DNA of 64,000 bases from the NCBI GenBank assembly GCA_029237695.1, contig CM055271.1, positions 38,374,462 to 38,438,461 of the forward strand, read 5' to 3'. The notes under the pieces were generated by a model. It was not told the DNA's origin and ran no database searches. It saw only the letters and a list, made by a program, of their open reading frames with translations. Below, piece by piece: positions 29,289-39,599 of this stretch (position 1 is the stretch's first letter; every line of letters starts with the position of its first letter). A program made the position numbers and the translations under genes. This stretch comes from Conchocele bisecta (lineage: Eukaryota > Mollusca > Bivalvia > Lucinida > Thyasiridae).

Positions 29289-30015
29289 CAGTTTTTCTGT
29301 CCGCCGCCCGCCTCGCGGTAAAACATAATACGTACATGTACATGTACAGTTTTTCTGTCCGCCGCCCGCCTCGCGGTAAAACATAATACGTACATGTACA
29401 TGTACAGTTTTTCTGTCCGCCGCCCGCCTCGCGGTAAAACATAATACGTACATGTACATGTACAGTTTTTCTGTCCGCCGCCCGCCTCGCGGTAAAACAT
29501 AATACGTACATGTACATGTACAGTTTTCCTGTCCCGCCGCCCGCCTCGCGGTTACATAATAAAGTACATGTATTACATGTACAGTTTTTCTGTCCGCCGC
29601 CCGCCTCGCGGTAAAACATAATACGTACATGTACATGTGCAGTTTTTCTGTCCGCCGCCCGCCTCGCGGTAAAACATAATACGTACATGTACATGTGCAG
29701 TTTTTCTGTCCGCCGCCCGCCTCGCGGTAAAACATAATACGTACATGTACATGTACAGTTTTTCTGTCCGCCGCCCGCCTCGCGGTAAAACATAATAAGT
29801 ACATGTACATAATAAGTACATGTACATGTACAGTTTTTCTGTCCGCCGCCCGCCTCGCGGTAAAACATAATACGTACATGTACATGTACAGTTTTTCTGT
29901 CCGCCGCCCGCCTCGCGGTAAAACATAATACGTACATGTACATGTACAGTTTTTCTGTCCGCCGCCCGCCTCGCGGTAAAACATAATAAGTACATGTACA
30001 TGTACAGTTTTTCTA
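29289..30015. repeat. Homogeneous terminal block of the satellite
   Basis: About twelve consecutive copies are almost identical. Most carry the CGTAC variant. One copy near 29,800 has a partial duplication that repeats ATAATAAGTACATGTAC. A noisy stretch at 29,049-29,288 precedes this block and the unique flank follows it. Satellite edges are normally the most diverged part of an array, so this uniformity next to unique DNA is unusual. Confidence 0.9.
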
Positions 30016-30123
30016 AAACGGTCATATACAAATGAAAAATCGAGCCGTCATGTAAACCGTCATGTCAACTTTCAATTACTATTTTTTGGTGGGTTTTCAT
30101 TGTGTTATTGTAAATCAGTATTA

Positions 30124-30515
30124 CTGTCTGTTCCACGTTTTGCTGCCGACGAACTTTTGGCTATTAAACACATTAAATGTAAAAAAAATATGTAAAAGTA
30201 AGTACTTTCGTATCAATAACAAAAGTCACCCTCCCCAAAAAAACGTATTTGATGAAATTCCATCAAATATTGATTTTATTGCGAAAAAACGATTTTCCTA
30301 TTGGAATTTAACATGGGAGCTAAAAATAGATTTTTTTTAAAATATTGTTGTCTTAGTTACATAATTTTCAAGCTATCTCGCCAGGTTTCGGAGTCATTTT
30401 CCAAATGTTTTAGAAATTGACTCCCCATGTTAAATTACCATAGGAAAATCGTTTTTTCGCAATAAAATCAATATTTGATGGAATTTCATCAAATAATTTT
30501 TTTTGTCATTATTGA
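30124..30515 (+). mobile_element. MITE family A, copy 1 (right end lost)
   Basis: It begins CTGTCTGTTCCACGTTTTGC directly after a TA dinucleotide at 30,122-30,123. This is the same terminus as the complete copy at 58,624. Inside is a long inverted repeat: the segment around 30,247-30,316 (TTTGATGAAATTCCATC onward) returns in reverse at 30,423-30,495. Similarity to the complete copy stops near 30,515, so the right terminal repeat is missing. There is no coding capacity. TA flanks suggest mobilisation by a Tc1/mariner-like or other TA-targeting transposase; that is an inference. Confidence 0.8.
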
Positions 30516-30660
30516 TATTTATAATGAGTTAGGTTAAGTTTGCTTTGCATTTATCCGTTAATAGTATAATTTCTAAATAGTAATCTTAATTCGACATAAG
30601 TTGTAATAATTGCCGGTCATTATATACCGTATAATTATAGAACTTGCCAAGGGACAGGTG

Positions 30661-30837
30661 GACGTATTAGCTCAGTAGGTAGAACGTCGGACTGCGAATC
30701 TGGAGACCCCCGGGTTCGTATCCCACCTCGACCGCTGCGAATGGCCGATTCGGCGTGTCCTTGGGCAAGACAACTTCGTGCTAGCCTAGTCATATTAGTG
30801 GAGGGGCACCTTGAAGAGAAATGGCTTAAAAACGATT
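30661..30837 (+). mobile_element. tRNA-derived SINE head and body
   Basis: RNA polymerase III boxes are clear. The A box is TTAGCTCAGTAGGT and the B box is GGGTTCGTATCCC. A five-pair anticodon stem (TCGGA/TCTGG) encloses loop CTGCGAA, giving a formal GCG anticodon. The acceptor stem does not pair properly, so this is a tRNA-like SINE head (Arg-like) and not a working tRNA gene. Downstream, GTCCTTGGGCAAGACA near 30,757-30,772 resembles a motif shared by several metazoan SINE bodies (recalled, not checked). It runs into repeat family B at about 30,838. Confidence 0.75.
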
Positions 30838-31800
30838 TCTGTTCAACACAAGAGAGCAAAAGCAACGACTATGCTATAGTGATACATCATTCATTCCTGA
30901 ACATGAATCCGGTGTCGGTCAATCAAATGAGGTGGGACAAGATCATTTTTGAGGTCATTAAGTGCAAAGAGGTCAAATGAGTTCAAAAACATATTTCATA
31001 TCAGTAGATAAACATGTACGTGCATATCATGCTTCAAATATCAGATACAGTTGTTTAAATTGCTGAATATTCTTCCTTAGGATATGAGACGCTTCGTTTT
31101 TATGGTGGTTCAAACCGGTGTGTATTTTGCGATTTTCAAGATGGCCGCCAGATATCAACATTTTGTCTTAAATATATTCCGACTTGATTATTATATGGCG
31201 TTTGTTACTTACATTATGCGTTTACATACAAAGAAATACGTTTTGTAACTTATAAAAACAATTCACCACTGACAAATTCATATACATATAAGATGGCCGC
31301 CAAATATTCACACAGACGTGCAGTAAATGTGTGTGGAATAACAAAAATATATAGCTACACTTTCATGCACATTTATATTTCAGTTATTTGCCTTTTTTGT
31401 TATTATTGAATGTGTTCTTTGCAAAAATGAACGAGTCCATCTAATATACTTATTATTTGACCATTTTGGAATATTCAAGATGGCTTAAGCTCTTATGCGC
31501 TGTTGATCGACAAAGTAGTAAAGAAATGAAACATAATTGGAAATCATACTTGTAATATTTTATAAGTGCGAGGCTTGTGTTCCAAATTGTACCGAATTAG
31601 CTGTCGCCGCAAACAAAGGTAAATCAAAGATGACCGCCAACATGGATACAATTCTGACACATCTATTTTAAGTAGGGTATTCATCAACGACATAGCATAT
31701 GTCACACCATAAAATCAATGTTTTAGTGTTTCCGATGACAACATAAAGAATAATATTTTATCACCGCCATTTTAGTTACCAAGATGGCTACTATATTGCG
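30838..31800 (+). repeat. Dispersed repeat family B with phased ATGGCCGCC motifs
   Basis: Bases 30,838-30,985 match the reverse complement of about 44,587-44,740. They share GAGAGCAAAAGCAAC, CGGTGTCGGTCAAT and GTCATTAAGTGCA. Next comes a degenerate tandem in which AAGATGGCCGCC or a close variant starts at about 31,141, 31,293, 31,480, 31,630 and 31,784, a spacing of 150-190 bp. The motif core resembles a YY1-type site (known consensus around AAGATGGCGGC), although GCCGCC replaces GCGGC. No reading frame of note. Confidence 0.6.
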
Positions 31801-33415
31801 TAGTTTTATAATATGAGTTATCAACAAAATATTGGTGCAACTCATGGATAACAATAGATCCTAGCTGTAACATGGCATTGGTTAGTAAACGACTACATAG
31901 TCACAATCTTGGATTTCAAGTGGAACATAATACATGTTGACAATGTCAAAGGAAACAGGAACATATTTACAATTACATCTAGGTATTCATTCATTATTCG
32001 CATGTTCCGCTTTCTTGTAGACGAGAGTTGAATCCGGCTAACCCCGTTATAAGAGTAATACGATCAGTGTTAATCCTACTACGTTTATGTGGAGGGGGGC
32101 TAAGTTAATATAGTGTGGTGAAGACCTGACAGTAGATCCTGTTTGTCTAATGTCAGGGCTGGGTTGGAAATTGTATACAAATATTCAGTTACCCGCCCCC
32201 ATCCATGCAGATGAAATGAGCTGTCGATAGTCCGTTTAAAGCCAGTAAACATTAAACCGGAACTCTATCATGTTATCTTTAACACGACCATGAACACCAA
32301 TGTTGCATTTTATTATTGCAACAGGTCCGTAACCAGGGGGTCGTTGCGGTCGGACGATCCCTCCCCAACCTCCCTCATCGTGCCTTGATGTTCACTCTTT
32401 CATGCACTAACATAATAAATATTGTCAATACGTTGTCATTTTATAATATTGATGCAAGCAGGAGAGTCGTATTACATGTATCTGCTCAGTTTTTGCTGAA
32501 AATATATACAATGGTATTTCAGACCATCTGGATATCACAATTTTCAGGAGAAGCCTACTATCTATCAATAAAAAACGATAATCAATTTATTAATGCGGTA
32601 CACGACAAGGTAGGCACAGCGATTGACAAATCAAAGGGAAGTTGATGAATTCTGAACTTGACTGGCGACATAACAACTACCATTATTCACTTCCCACATA
32701 ATGAAAGCAGCGTTTTTTCATAGCGAAGAAGTATGCTTAGCTTTTTGGATTTGGATTTGAAAACGAAAACCACGCCATCGCATCTTGATATATATAAGTA
32801 GTATGCTAATGTCCACATTAGTGCGCTATAGAAGACACTGAATTTCATATGCATACGTTATATTCCAACCATTTATACCTGAAAAGTATTTATCGACACA
32901 TTTATTATTTCAACAAAGTCGTAATATTGACGACAGTAACATGAACATGGAATACCAATAACTTGGAAACACTGCACAGGGACACTGCGAGTGTGCGTGT
33001 CGGTGTAGCAAGAGACATAATCAATTACATGAAATTGGGGAATTTTATAACATATACGTATCGTATATATTTAGAGTCAATGGTGTGATCATGGTCATCG
33101 AATCTCTGTTTATATACGACATTTGATGGTGTTATTGCCCAAAATAAAAGAAAATTTGGATGACATATCATTTAAATTGTCATATGCCGGTAGCCATGTG
33201 CTATGCCATGTAAGTACGTGCATGAATAAATAACCAGTATGTGTGAGCCATATTCACATTACTCTATATTCTACGAAGTGAATGCAAGGTGTCATCCAGA
33301 CCATTACATCTCAGTTCATAAACGGCATATGCTATGTTTATTAACAATAAAATCGCATTTGGATGACCTATAATATCAAGAAGTCATATACAGGTAGGCA
33401 TGTACTACAGAGTGG
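31801..33415. other. AT-rich non-coding stretch
   Basis: Nothing coding is visible. The longest open frame (32,316-32,645) begins in a sequence reading GTCCGTAACCAGGGGG that looks like repeat DNA, and it shows no recognisable domain. No tRNA, long inverted repeat or tandem array was found. Confidence 0.5.
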
Positions 33416-33700
33416 CCTGCGGTTCTCTTACCAGGCGAATTGCAATTCCTGGAGCGCAGGATTGCAATTCGCGTTCCCATTAATTGCAATTGGACCGCAA
33501 TCGGACTGCAATCATGTGACTGCGGTCCAAAGAGTTGGTTGCGGAATTGCAATACTTACAGCGCAGTTAGCGCTGCGCTCCGCTTTTAATTGCAGTTTAC
33601 GTTCCTTTTTTTCTTTAAACTGCGAAAGAATGACCGCTTTACGCTGCGCTCTGCGGTCAAACCAGCGGACCGCTCTGCTTGACCAATGCGGCAATAAAAT
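33416..33700 (-). repeat. CCTGCG-ended dispersed repeat (family C), inverted copy
   Basis: It starts CCTGCGGTTCTCTTACCAGG and contains several GAATTGCAATTC and TTGCAATTGGACCGCAATC tracts. The same arrangement in reverse complement ends the elements at 38,611 and 42,188 (TTGGTAAGAGAATCGCAGG). It also has GCGAAAGAATGACCGC, which is the core of the 28-bp tandem in those copies. The far end is unclear. The 151-codon open frame across it is a by-product of the repeat. Confidence 0.6.
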
Positions 33701-34426
33701 CGAAATAGTTGACAAACGTATCCGTGTTCCAATCCAACATTTTATCCCATCTATTTCATTCAAAGAGCTTAGAAAGTCAGCGGTATTGGTGATCTGTTAT
33801 TTTGGTGCGCAAATATAAATCGGCGGGTTATTGCGAGACAAACAGTGAAACATTGACCTTGACAATTTCTTGGACAAAAGAAAATGTCGTCACTGCCGTT
33901 CCGAATATCAAGAACACATTAATAGACATACTCATACTCATAATATATTTATTTTCATATAAAATCAAATTATAATGTGTGATCTACGGTATAATATTGC
34001 AAAACTAAGCATCAATTTTGCGTTTTGTTTACTTTTTCGTTGGTATCAAATTACGTTTTCCTATTCTGTTAACATTATTTCGACGCGATCCTATAGTCGA
34101 CATGACAATTTCTGAGATCAACACAACTTTTCATAATGTCTTTCAATTGCAAGCGTCAAGGAGACTGTGAATTGCATATACCATAATAACATGGTGAACA
34201 TATTGATAATAATTTTAAAAGAAAAGCTTATTTTAATTTTCGAAACCTGATCATAAAAAGAAACTAAGTTAAAAATTTAGTTTGGAATTAGTTTTCTATT
34301 ACTGTTCTGGCTGTTGATTTCTATTGGCCCAAATAAAATTTTGTGAAGATAATATTTATTCCGGTGATAGCCATTTCTTTAAAATAAAACGGTTTACTTG
34401 TGTCACAGAGTGAGAAAGATAAATAA
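33701..34426. other. AT-rich DNA, nothing recognised
   Basis: There is no recognisable domain in any frame, and no obvious repeat or RNA gene. Confidence 0.5.
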
Positions 34427-34502
34427 CGGCTCGGAATCGAACCAGGGACCTCATGTTTACCGTACCATGCACATGGCTCTACCGAGCAAGCTAACAAGGC
34501 AC
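34427..34502 (-). mobile_element. tRNA-like SINE head
   Basis: On the minus strand there is a B box (CTGGTTCGATTCC) and an A-box-like TTGCTCGGTAGAGCC. The downstream tail ATCTTTCTCACTCTGTGACA is shared with the copy at 35,017-35,088. The anticodon arm is degenerate, so a SINE or tRNA pseudogene is more likely than a functional tRNA. Confidence 0.65.
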
Positions 34503-34681
34503 AGATCATACACACTTCATCCCCATAGTCAGTTGCGTACTGTGACATTCTTCTTCGCCAAATTGAAATTCGTCCTCGAATTCCATGTTTAATTTTTGTC
34601 TCCGAATTCCATATGTTTGGGTACAATTTTGGGAGTATTTATCAGTCGCGGTCCTTCGTTGGGCAACATAATACTCAATTA

Positions 34682-34943
34682 TCGTCCGTACCCAGAGTTA
34701 CGGTGCTCCATAGGTTTTTCCTGCAGAGTACCGAATCGGATCTCATTGGCGCTTTAGCTGTTAATTGTGACATATTTTTTTGTACTTATTACACAGAAAT
34801 GAATAAGTATAATACTGACATTTCTTTCAATTGAAAAATACAGAAAATATGTCGCAATTAACAGTTGAAGTGCAAATCAGATGTGATTTGGTACTTTGCA
34901 GGGGAAACCTACGGAGAGCACCATAACTCTCGGTACGGACGAT
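34682..34943. mobile_element. MITE with long terminal inverted repeats
   Basis: Perfect 12-bp ends ATCGTCCGTACC/GGTACGGACGAT extend into imperfect arms of about 95 bp. These include GAGTTACGGTGCTCC on the left and GAGCACCATAACTCTC on the right, with CTGTTAATTGTGACATA against its reverse. The loop is AT-rich. It has no coding capacity. DNA on both sides (GGGAGTATT and CGTTGGGC) is similar in direct orientation, so the element may sit inside an older duplicated segment. Confidence 0.8.
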
Positions 34944-35016
34944 GCGGGAGTATTCTACAGAGTTACTTCCCGCAACTACGTTGGGCGCTAAATGTCACAG
35001 GGTGAGAAAGATGCGC

Positions 35017-35088
35017 ACCAGCCCGGAATCGAACCGGGGATCTCTGGTTTACCACACCATCGCTCTACCTACTGAGCAAACCGGGCAC
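35017..35088 (-). mobile_element. tRNA-like SINE head (Thr-like)
   Basis: On the minus strand the A box reads TTGCTCAGTAGGTAGAGC and the B box CCGGTTCGATTCCGG. The TGGT/ACCA stem encloses loop GTGGTAA, giving a formal GGT (Thr) anticodon. The tail ATCTTTCTCACCCTGTGACA matches the neighbouring copy. Pairing is better than in that copy, but a shared SINE tail makes a SINE more likely than a tRNA gene. Confidence 0.7.
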
Positions 35089-35494
35089 AAATACACACTT
35101 ATTCACCATAGTGATCACTTCATTCAACCAAAAATTCACAAGCTAGAAGTTATGCCAAATTATTACAGTCAACGTCACAGATTATGCTCTTGGCGACATT
35201 AGCAGACACAAATTTGTCCATCAATTTGATCAAATAAACAACGGAATCTGACAGATAACACTATGACGGCGCATGGAAACATCATTAGTCTGGTACTTGG
35301 AATCAAAATGGTGGATATTAAGATCAATATGTGAGGCGCTGACAGAACCTTTAACATTTGTATCACGATAGCAGCTACAGGGATTGTTGGACGCATTTAT
35401 TTAGAGAAACGAGCGATTACAACCCGCATTGGATAATATACTAAGTGACATTATGTTCTAACGTACACCAGCATAGAGGATTAAATTTGCGACA

Positions 35495-35653
35495 ATGTTG
35501 GATTCTGGATTTTGTGGACAGGTGACAGAAATTGGAACCGACAGACGTGATTCTGAATATGCGTGCTTGATCTGTGGTTATTCTTCCAGAGCATGTCATG
35601 CATGTTTTAATTTCACGTCATGTCAAAGCAGCACTATTGAACATAATGAATAA
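35495..35653 (+). CDS. Possible small cysteine-rich ORF (52 aa)
   Basis: An ATG-to-TAA frame of 52 residues has six cysteines, four of them in a short central stretch (CLICGYSSRACHAC). It has no signal peptide, no recognisable family and no clear promoter. The paired CxxC and CHxC spacing is zinc-binding-like, but the ORF is short enough to be chance. It is listed only so that it is not lost; I would not treat it as a gene without transcript support. Confidence 0.15.
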   Translation: MLDSGFCGQVTEIGTDRRDSEYACLICGYSSRACHACFNFTSCQSSTIEHNE

Positions 35654-35760
35654 CTTTAATATTCTACACCAGAATTAAAGTTCATTCATCGTCTGATGTG
35701 TAACTGATGAATTAAAGCAAGTTACTTGTATATGACAACTTTTGCCTCATTAATTTGTAT

Positions 35761-36245
35761 GCCTCCACCACGATAGTGGAGGGGGCATTTAGTGTTACCC
35801 TTGTCCGTTCTTCCGTCCGTCACCAACCTAGTAACTCGTAAAACTTTTAAACCGTAATAGCTACAGACCTGAAACTTGGTACATGTATGTTTGATTCGAC
35901 CCCATGGTCATGGATTATCTCCCCCTTTTCAAGTTAGAATTTTCCAATTTTGGCTTGTAGCTCGTAAAACTTTTAAATCCTAAAAGCTACACACCTGAAA
36001 CTTGGTATGTAGCTTCCTTATGATGAGTAGATTTGCAAAGTTTATTTTGATTCGACCCCCGAGTCATGGATTATCGCCCCTTTTTTAATTAGAATTTGAA
36101 AATTTGCCTTGTAACTCGTAAAACTTTTGTAATAGCTACAGCACTGAAATTTAATATGTAGCTTCCTTATGATGAGTAGATGCGAAAAGTTTATTTCGAT
36201 TTTTGATTCGAACCCCGTGTCATGGATTATCTCTCCCTTTTGGAC
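35761..36245 (+). repeat. Repeat with CCTCCAC hairpin head and three internal units
   Basis: It opens with a hairpin (CCTCCACCACGATAGTGGAGG). Three diverged copies of a unit of roughly 110-140 bp follow. Each contains AACTCGTAAAACTTTT, CCTGAAACTTGGTA or a close variant, and a final GTCATGGATTAT before CCCTTTT (about 35,832, 35,955 and 36,110). I recall this layout as common in molluscan intergenic DNA. No coding potential. Confidence 0.65.
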
Positions 36246-36448
36246 ACTGGAATTTTGCCTTGTTTACTATCAAAGCGATATGTGGGGTATCCGTCGTGTC
36301 TATGAACACATTTTCTAGTTTAGTTATCTCCCTTTGTTTTTTTCGCGCACTGATTTGTCCGGAGCATAACGCGAACACCCTTTGCAATTTTTTTTATGAA
36401 ACTTAACACATGCATAGGTCTCATGGGACACTGCGGAGCTAGCGTTAA

Positions 36449-36690
36449 TGGTACATGCCCACTCAGTAGGCACAAAATGTTCTTTATGTCGAAGACATCA
36501 GCGGAGACATTTTCTGGCCATATAAACAATCATTTACCATTACCCACGTATTGTTTGGCATTATTATACATTTTATATCAGAAGAAAATTTCCACATTGA
36601 TATCAGGGACGATAACCGTGTTTCCTTAAAATGTTAACGGACATTACTATTTATTCTCTGTATTTATTTTTTGATGTGCAATGCCATACA
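36449..36690 (+). mobile_element. Left end of a TTAA-type element (family D)
   Basis: It starts GGTACATGCCCACTCAGTAG just after GTTAAT. It matches the reverse complement of the right half of the complete element at 52,014-52,472 over about 240 bp, including ACATTTTCTGGC, TTTCCACA, GATAACCGTGT and GTTAACGGACATTA. The matching right terminus is not found before the minisatellite, so this is a fragment. The 3.6-kb duplication begins inside it, at about 36,628. Confidence 0.7.
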
Positions 36691-37648
36691 CTTGATCAAT
36701 TGGCCATCTCACCATGCCCAGTATAGCACGTGATCAGTCGGCCCTGCCGAGTATAGCACCTGATCAGTCGGCCATCACACCAGGACTACTTTAGCACTTG
36801 ATCAGTCGGCCATCGCACCAGGACTAGTATAGCACTCAATCAGTCGGCCATCACACCAGGACTAGTTTAGAACTTTAGAACTTGATCAGTCGGCCATCAC
36901 ACCAGGATTACTTTAGCACTTGATCAGTCGGCCATCGCACCGGGACTAGTTTAGCCCTTGATCAGTCGGCCATCGCACCAGGACTAGCATAGCATTCGAT
37001 CAGTCGGCCATCGCACCAGGACTAGTTTAGAACTTGATCAGTTGGCCATCGCACCAGGAATAATTTAGAACTTGATCAGTCGAACATCGCACCAGGAATA
37101 GTTTAGCCCTTGATCAGTCGGCCAACACACCAGGACTAGTTTAGCCCTTGATCAGTCGGCCATCGCACCAGGACTTGTATAGCACTCGATCAGTCGGCCA
37201 TCGGACCAGGACTAGTTTAGAACTTGATCAATCGGCCATCGCACCAGGACTAGTTTAGAACTTGATCAGTCGACCATCGCACCAGGAATAGTTTAGCCCA
37301 TGATTAGTCGGCCGTCGCACCTAGACTAGCTTAGCCCTTCATCAGTCGGCCATCGCACCAGGACTAGAATAGCACTCGATCAGTCGGCCATCACACCATG
37401 ACTAGTTTAGAACTTGATCAGTCGACCATCGCACCAGGAATAGTTTAGCCCTTGATCAGTCGCCATCGCACCGGGACTAGTTTAGCCCTTGATCAGTCGG
37501 TCATCGCACCAGGACTAGTATATCACTCGATCAGCCGGCCATCACACCAGGACTAGTTTATAACTTGATCAGTCGGCCATCGCACCACGATTAGTTTAGA
37601 ACTTGATCAATCGGCCATCGCACCAAGACTAGTATAGGACTTGACATC
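36691..37648. repeat. 38-bp minisatellite, copy A (about 25 units)
   Basis: The unit is GATCAGTCGGCCATCGCACC followed by AGGACTAGTTTAGAACTT, 38 bp in total. The last part varies among TAGAACTT, TAGCCCTT and TAGCACTC. Copy A has one unit more than copy B near 37,370-37,410. There are no spacers and no open frame of interest. Confidence 0.95.
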
Positions 37649-37708
37649 GCCATCGATTATGTGTTTTTTGGTGATGTTTGATTATGGGGTGTGGTGAGGT
37701 TTGCCAGA

Positions 37709-37900
37709 GATGGGGGTGTTTTGACCAAAGATGGGGGCCTTTTGACCAAAAATTGGGGCGTTTTGACCTGCTTCCCCATCGCACCAGGACTAGTTTAGCA
37801 CTTGATCAGTCGGCCACATCATCCTGCGTTACAGACAGAAGTGGTGGTCGGGGGGGGGGTGGGGGGATGGGGTGGGGGGGGGGGGGGTGGAGGAGTGTAG
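37709..37900 (+). repeat. Short G-rich repeats and poly-G tract, copy A
   Basis: Three copies of a 21-bp unit (GATGGGGGTGTTTTGACCAAA and variants) are followed by one minisatellite unit. A tract at about 37,842-37,893 then has many runs of three or more G, so it could form a G-quadruplex. The proline-rich frame on the minus strand is produced by this tract and is not a gene. Confidence 0.8.
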
Positions 37901-38269
37901 TGTAGTCATAGACAATAACTGGTGGTGGTGGTGATACACATTGTTCCCAATGTGGGATATAGACCGGAACTTTTAGGACGCCAAATGTAGATGGCTGGTG
38001 TGTGTGGATCATTGTTTTGTGTCCCCGGCGGTGGTGCGGAGCACAATGATGAATTACTGATGAATTACTGTATTGAACACACATGTATATGCACTGTGAT
38101 ACCGTACGTCACAATCCTCAGTTTTAAATTGTTTCTGTATCGTAAAACTGAAAATGTATTCATTTTGAAAAACTTAAAATTTTGGCAGATGATCGAAATG
38201 AAAACCGGATGTTTGCATTCGAAATGAACCGGTGCATCGGTATATTTTAACCGCACGATGACCCACTGT

Positions 38270-38611
38270 ATATACCATACCATATCCGTACGGATACATC
38301 GTATATACGAACGGATATCGTATGTTTGTATAATATTCGTATAGTACGTTTGTATAATGTAAACAAACTGTACTCTACGAGGATACGGTAAGTTTTTACA
38401 GCAAATAGCGAAAGAATGACCGCACAAACGGTATCGCGAAAGAATGACCGCACAAACTGGACCACGAAAGAATGACCGCACAAACGGTATCGCGAAAGAA
38501 TGACCGCAAAAACGGGACCGCGATTGGACCGCAATTAGACTGCAATTTCAGAGGGGACGAATTGCAATTCAAGGACTGCTGGATTGCAATTCTTGGTAAG
38601 AGAATCGCAGG
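38270..38611 (+). repeat. Composite repeat: TA-rich, 28-bp tandem, family C end (copy A)
   Basis: A TA/CG-rich part (TATCGTATGTTTGTATAATA) resembles the inside of the element at 55,062-55,538. Four copies of a 28-bp unit (GCGAAAGAATGACCGCACAA plus ACGGTATC) follow from about 38,407. It ends with GAATTGCAATTC tracts and the family C terminus TTGGTAAGAGAATCGCAGG. Confidence 0.75.
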
Positions 38612-39414
38612 CGGGAGTGTATGTACATAGGAAGGATTTAATGAGTCAGTATGTGTGAGTCACATAAGTATGGATATTAAACTATAATGCGTTCTGGATC
38701 AATATGTTGTGAATTCACGATGGAACATATGTTGAGGTCATTCATGAGATTGTTTGGTACATAGAAAGAATAAAAGTTATAAAAATGTATTGTGCGGTCA
38801 TAATACAATCTATAGTGAATGCATATGTATGTATATGTATAGCAGTTATGAAGGTTATTGTTTCTGGGGAATACCATACAATGTAATCATATATGTTGTA
38901 GTCATATAATGTCCTAACATGGTATGTGTAAGTGTCATAACTGTGTATTGTAATATCCCAACCATATGTGCAATATAATATATAATTCTTTAAATGCATT
39001 AACATTAACATTATATCAGAAAGTTCCCACCATCCGTGTCTATACACACCAACATACAACATATACTTAAGATCGTAAGAGACCAAACAGAGACACTTAT
39101 TTTCACATGCACGTATTTAGGTAGTTGCAATTGCGATTCATGGATAAATAATGTACACAAATCAACCAAACAACCACTTTTCAGTACAACACCGCAATTC
39201 CCGTCACTGGATTTTCAACTAACCGGGTTTGAACTAACCTGGAAGCGAAACATGTAAAGCTAAACATTGACACATAGCTGATATGAGGCCTCTAAATCAT
39301 TAGCATTCGTTACAGCATATTATGTTATATACTGTATATGTGACACGCATAGACGCTGTCAATATTGATTTCAGTGCAGGAGACGGGACTTTCATTGATG
39401 AGAATATATGTTAA
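38612..39414. other. Unassigned AT-rich segment of copy A
   Basis: No coding region, RNA gene or inverted repeat was recognised. It is almost identical to 42,189-42,988 in copy B. Confidence 0.5.
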
Positions 39415-39599
39415 AGGTACATGCCCACGCAGTAGGCACAAAATGTTCTTTATAGGAATTAAATAAATGTATAATTATGTCACTATTCCAACCCAGTTTC
39501 TAAAAAAATACGAGTGCAGGCCCGCTATACAAATATAATCATTTATTAAATATCAATTTACTGTTTAGCGACGCGCGGCCGTAACAGTCTATTTTGATA

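Larger units (their letters stand above)
1..30015. repeat. 58-bp satellite array, about 500 units
   Basis: The whole left half is a head-to-tail tandem repeat. In clean copies the period is exactly 58 bp, for example the T-run starts at 29,291 and again at 29,349. Blocks in order are TAAAACATAATA, then CGTAC or AGTAC, then ATGTACATGTACAG, then TTTTTCTGT, then CCGCCGCCCGCCTCGCGG. GTACATGTAC is self-complementary, and the GC block has complementary ends (CCGC and GCGG), so single strands could form hairpins. The C/A difference in the fifth block is the main real polymorphism and shows no simple alternation. The minus strand of the consensus has no stop codon in any frame, so long spurious reading frames occur throughout. 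The array runs off the left edge and ends at about 30,015 inside a T-run. The family is not one I recognise. It could be centromeric, subtelomeric or heterochromatic; nothing in the sequence decides which. Confidence 0.97.

Noticed and set aside
15..30000. Dozens of open frames up to 317 codons, mostly on the minus strand, with CTCTCT- and REAGGGQK-type repeats
   Set aside because: All are translations of the 58-bp satellite, whose minus strand has no stop codons. No start signal, domain or non-repetitive sequence supports a gene.
1..30015. CRISPR array
   Set aside because: Units abut without unique spacers, and the flanking DNA is eukaryotic.
30635..30980. Open frames on both strands over the 30.66-kb SINE
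   Set aside because: The minus frame is the usual translation artefact of a tRNA-derived SINE, and the plus frame crosses its body and repeat family B.
32316..32645. 109-codon frame
   Set aside because: It begins in repeat-like DNA, and there is no domain, codon pattern or splice context.
33363..33818. 151-codon frame
   Set aside because: Produced by GAATTGCAATTC and GACCGC repeats of family C, also present at 38.5 and 42.1 kb.
35017..35088. Functional tRNA-Thr
   Set aside because: The arm pairing is fair, but the shared downstream tail with the copy at 34,427 marks it as a SINE.
36691..37648. CRISPR-like 38-bp repeat
   Set aside because: The repeat is continuous, with variation but no spacers. 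It is a minisatellite.
37806..38084. Proline-rich minus-strand frame
   Set aside because: Product of a poly-G/GGT tract, and it changes length between the two duplicate copies.
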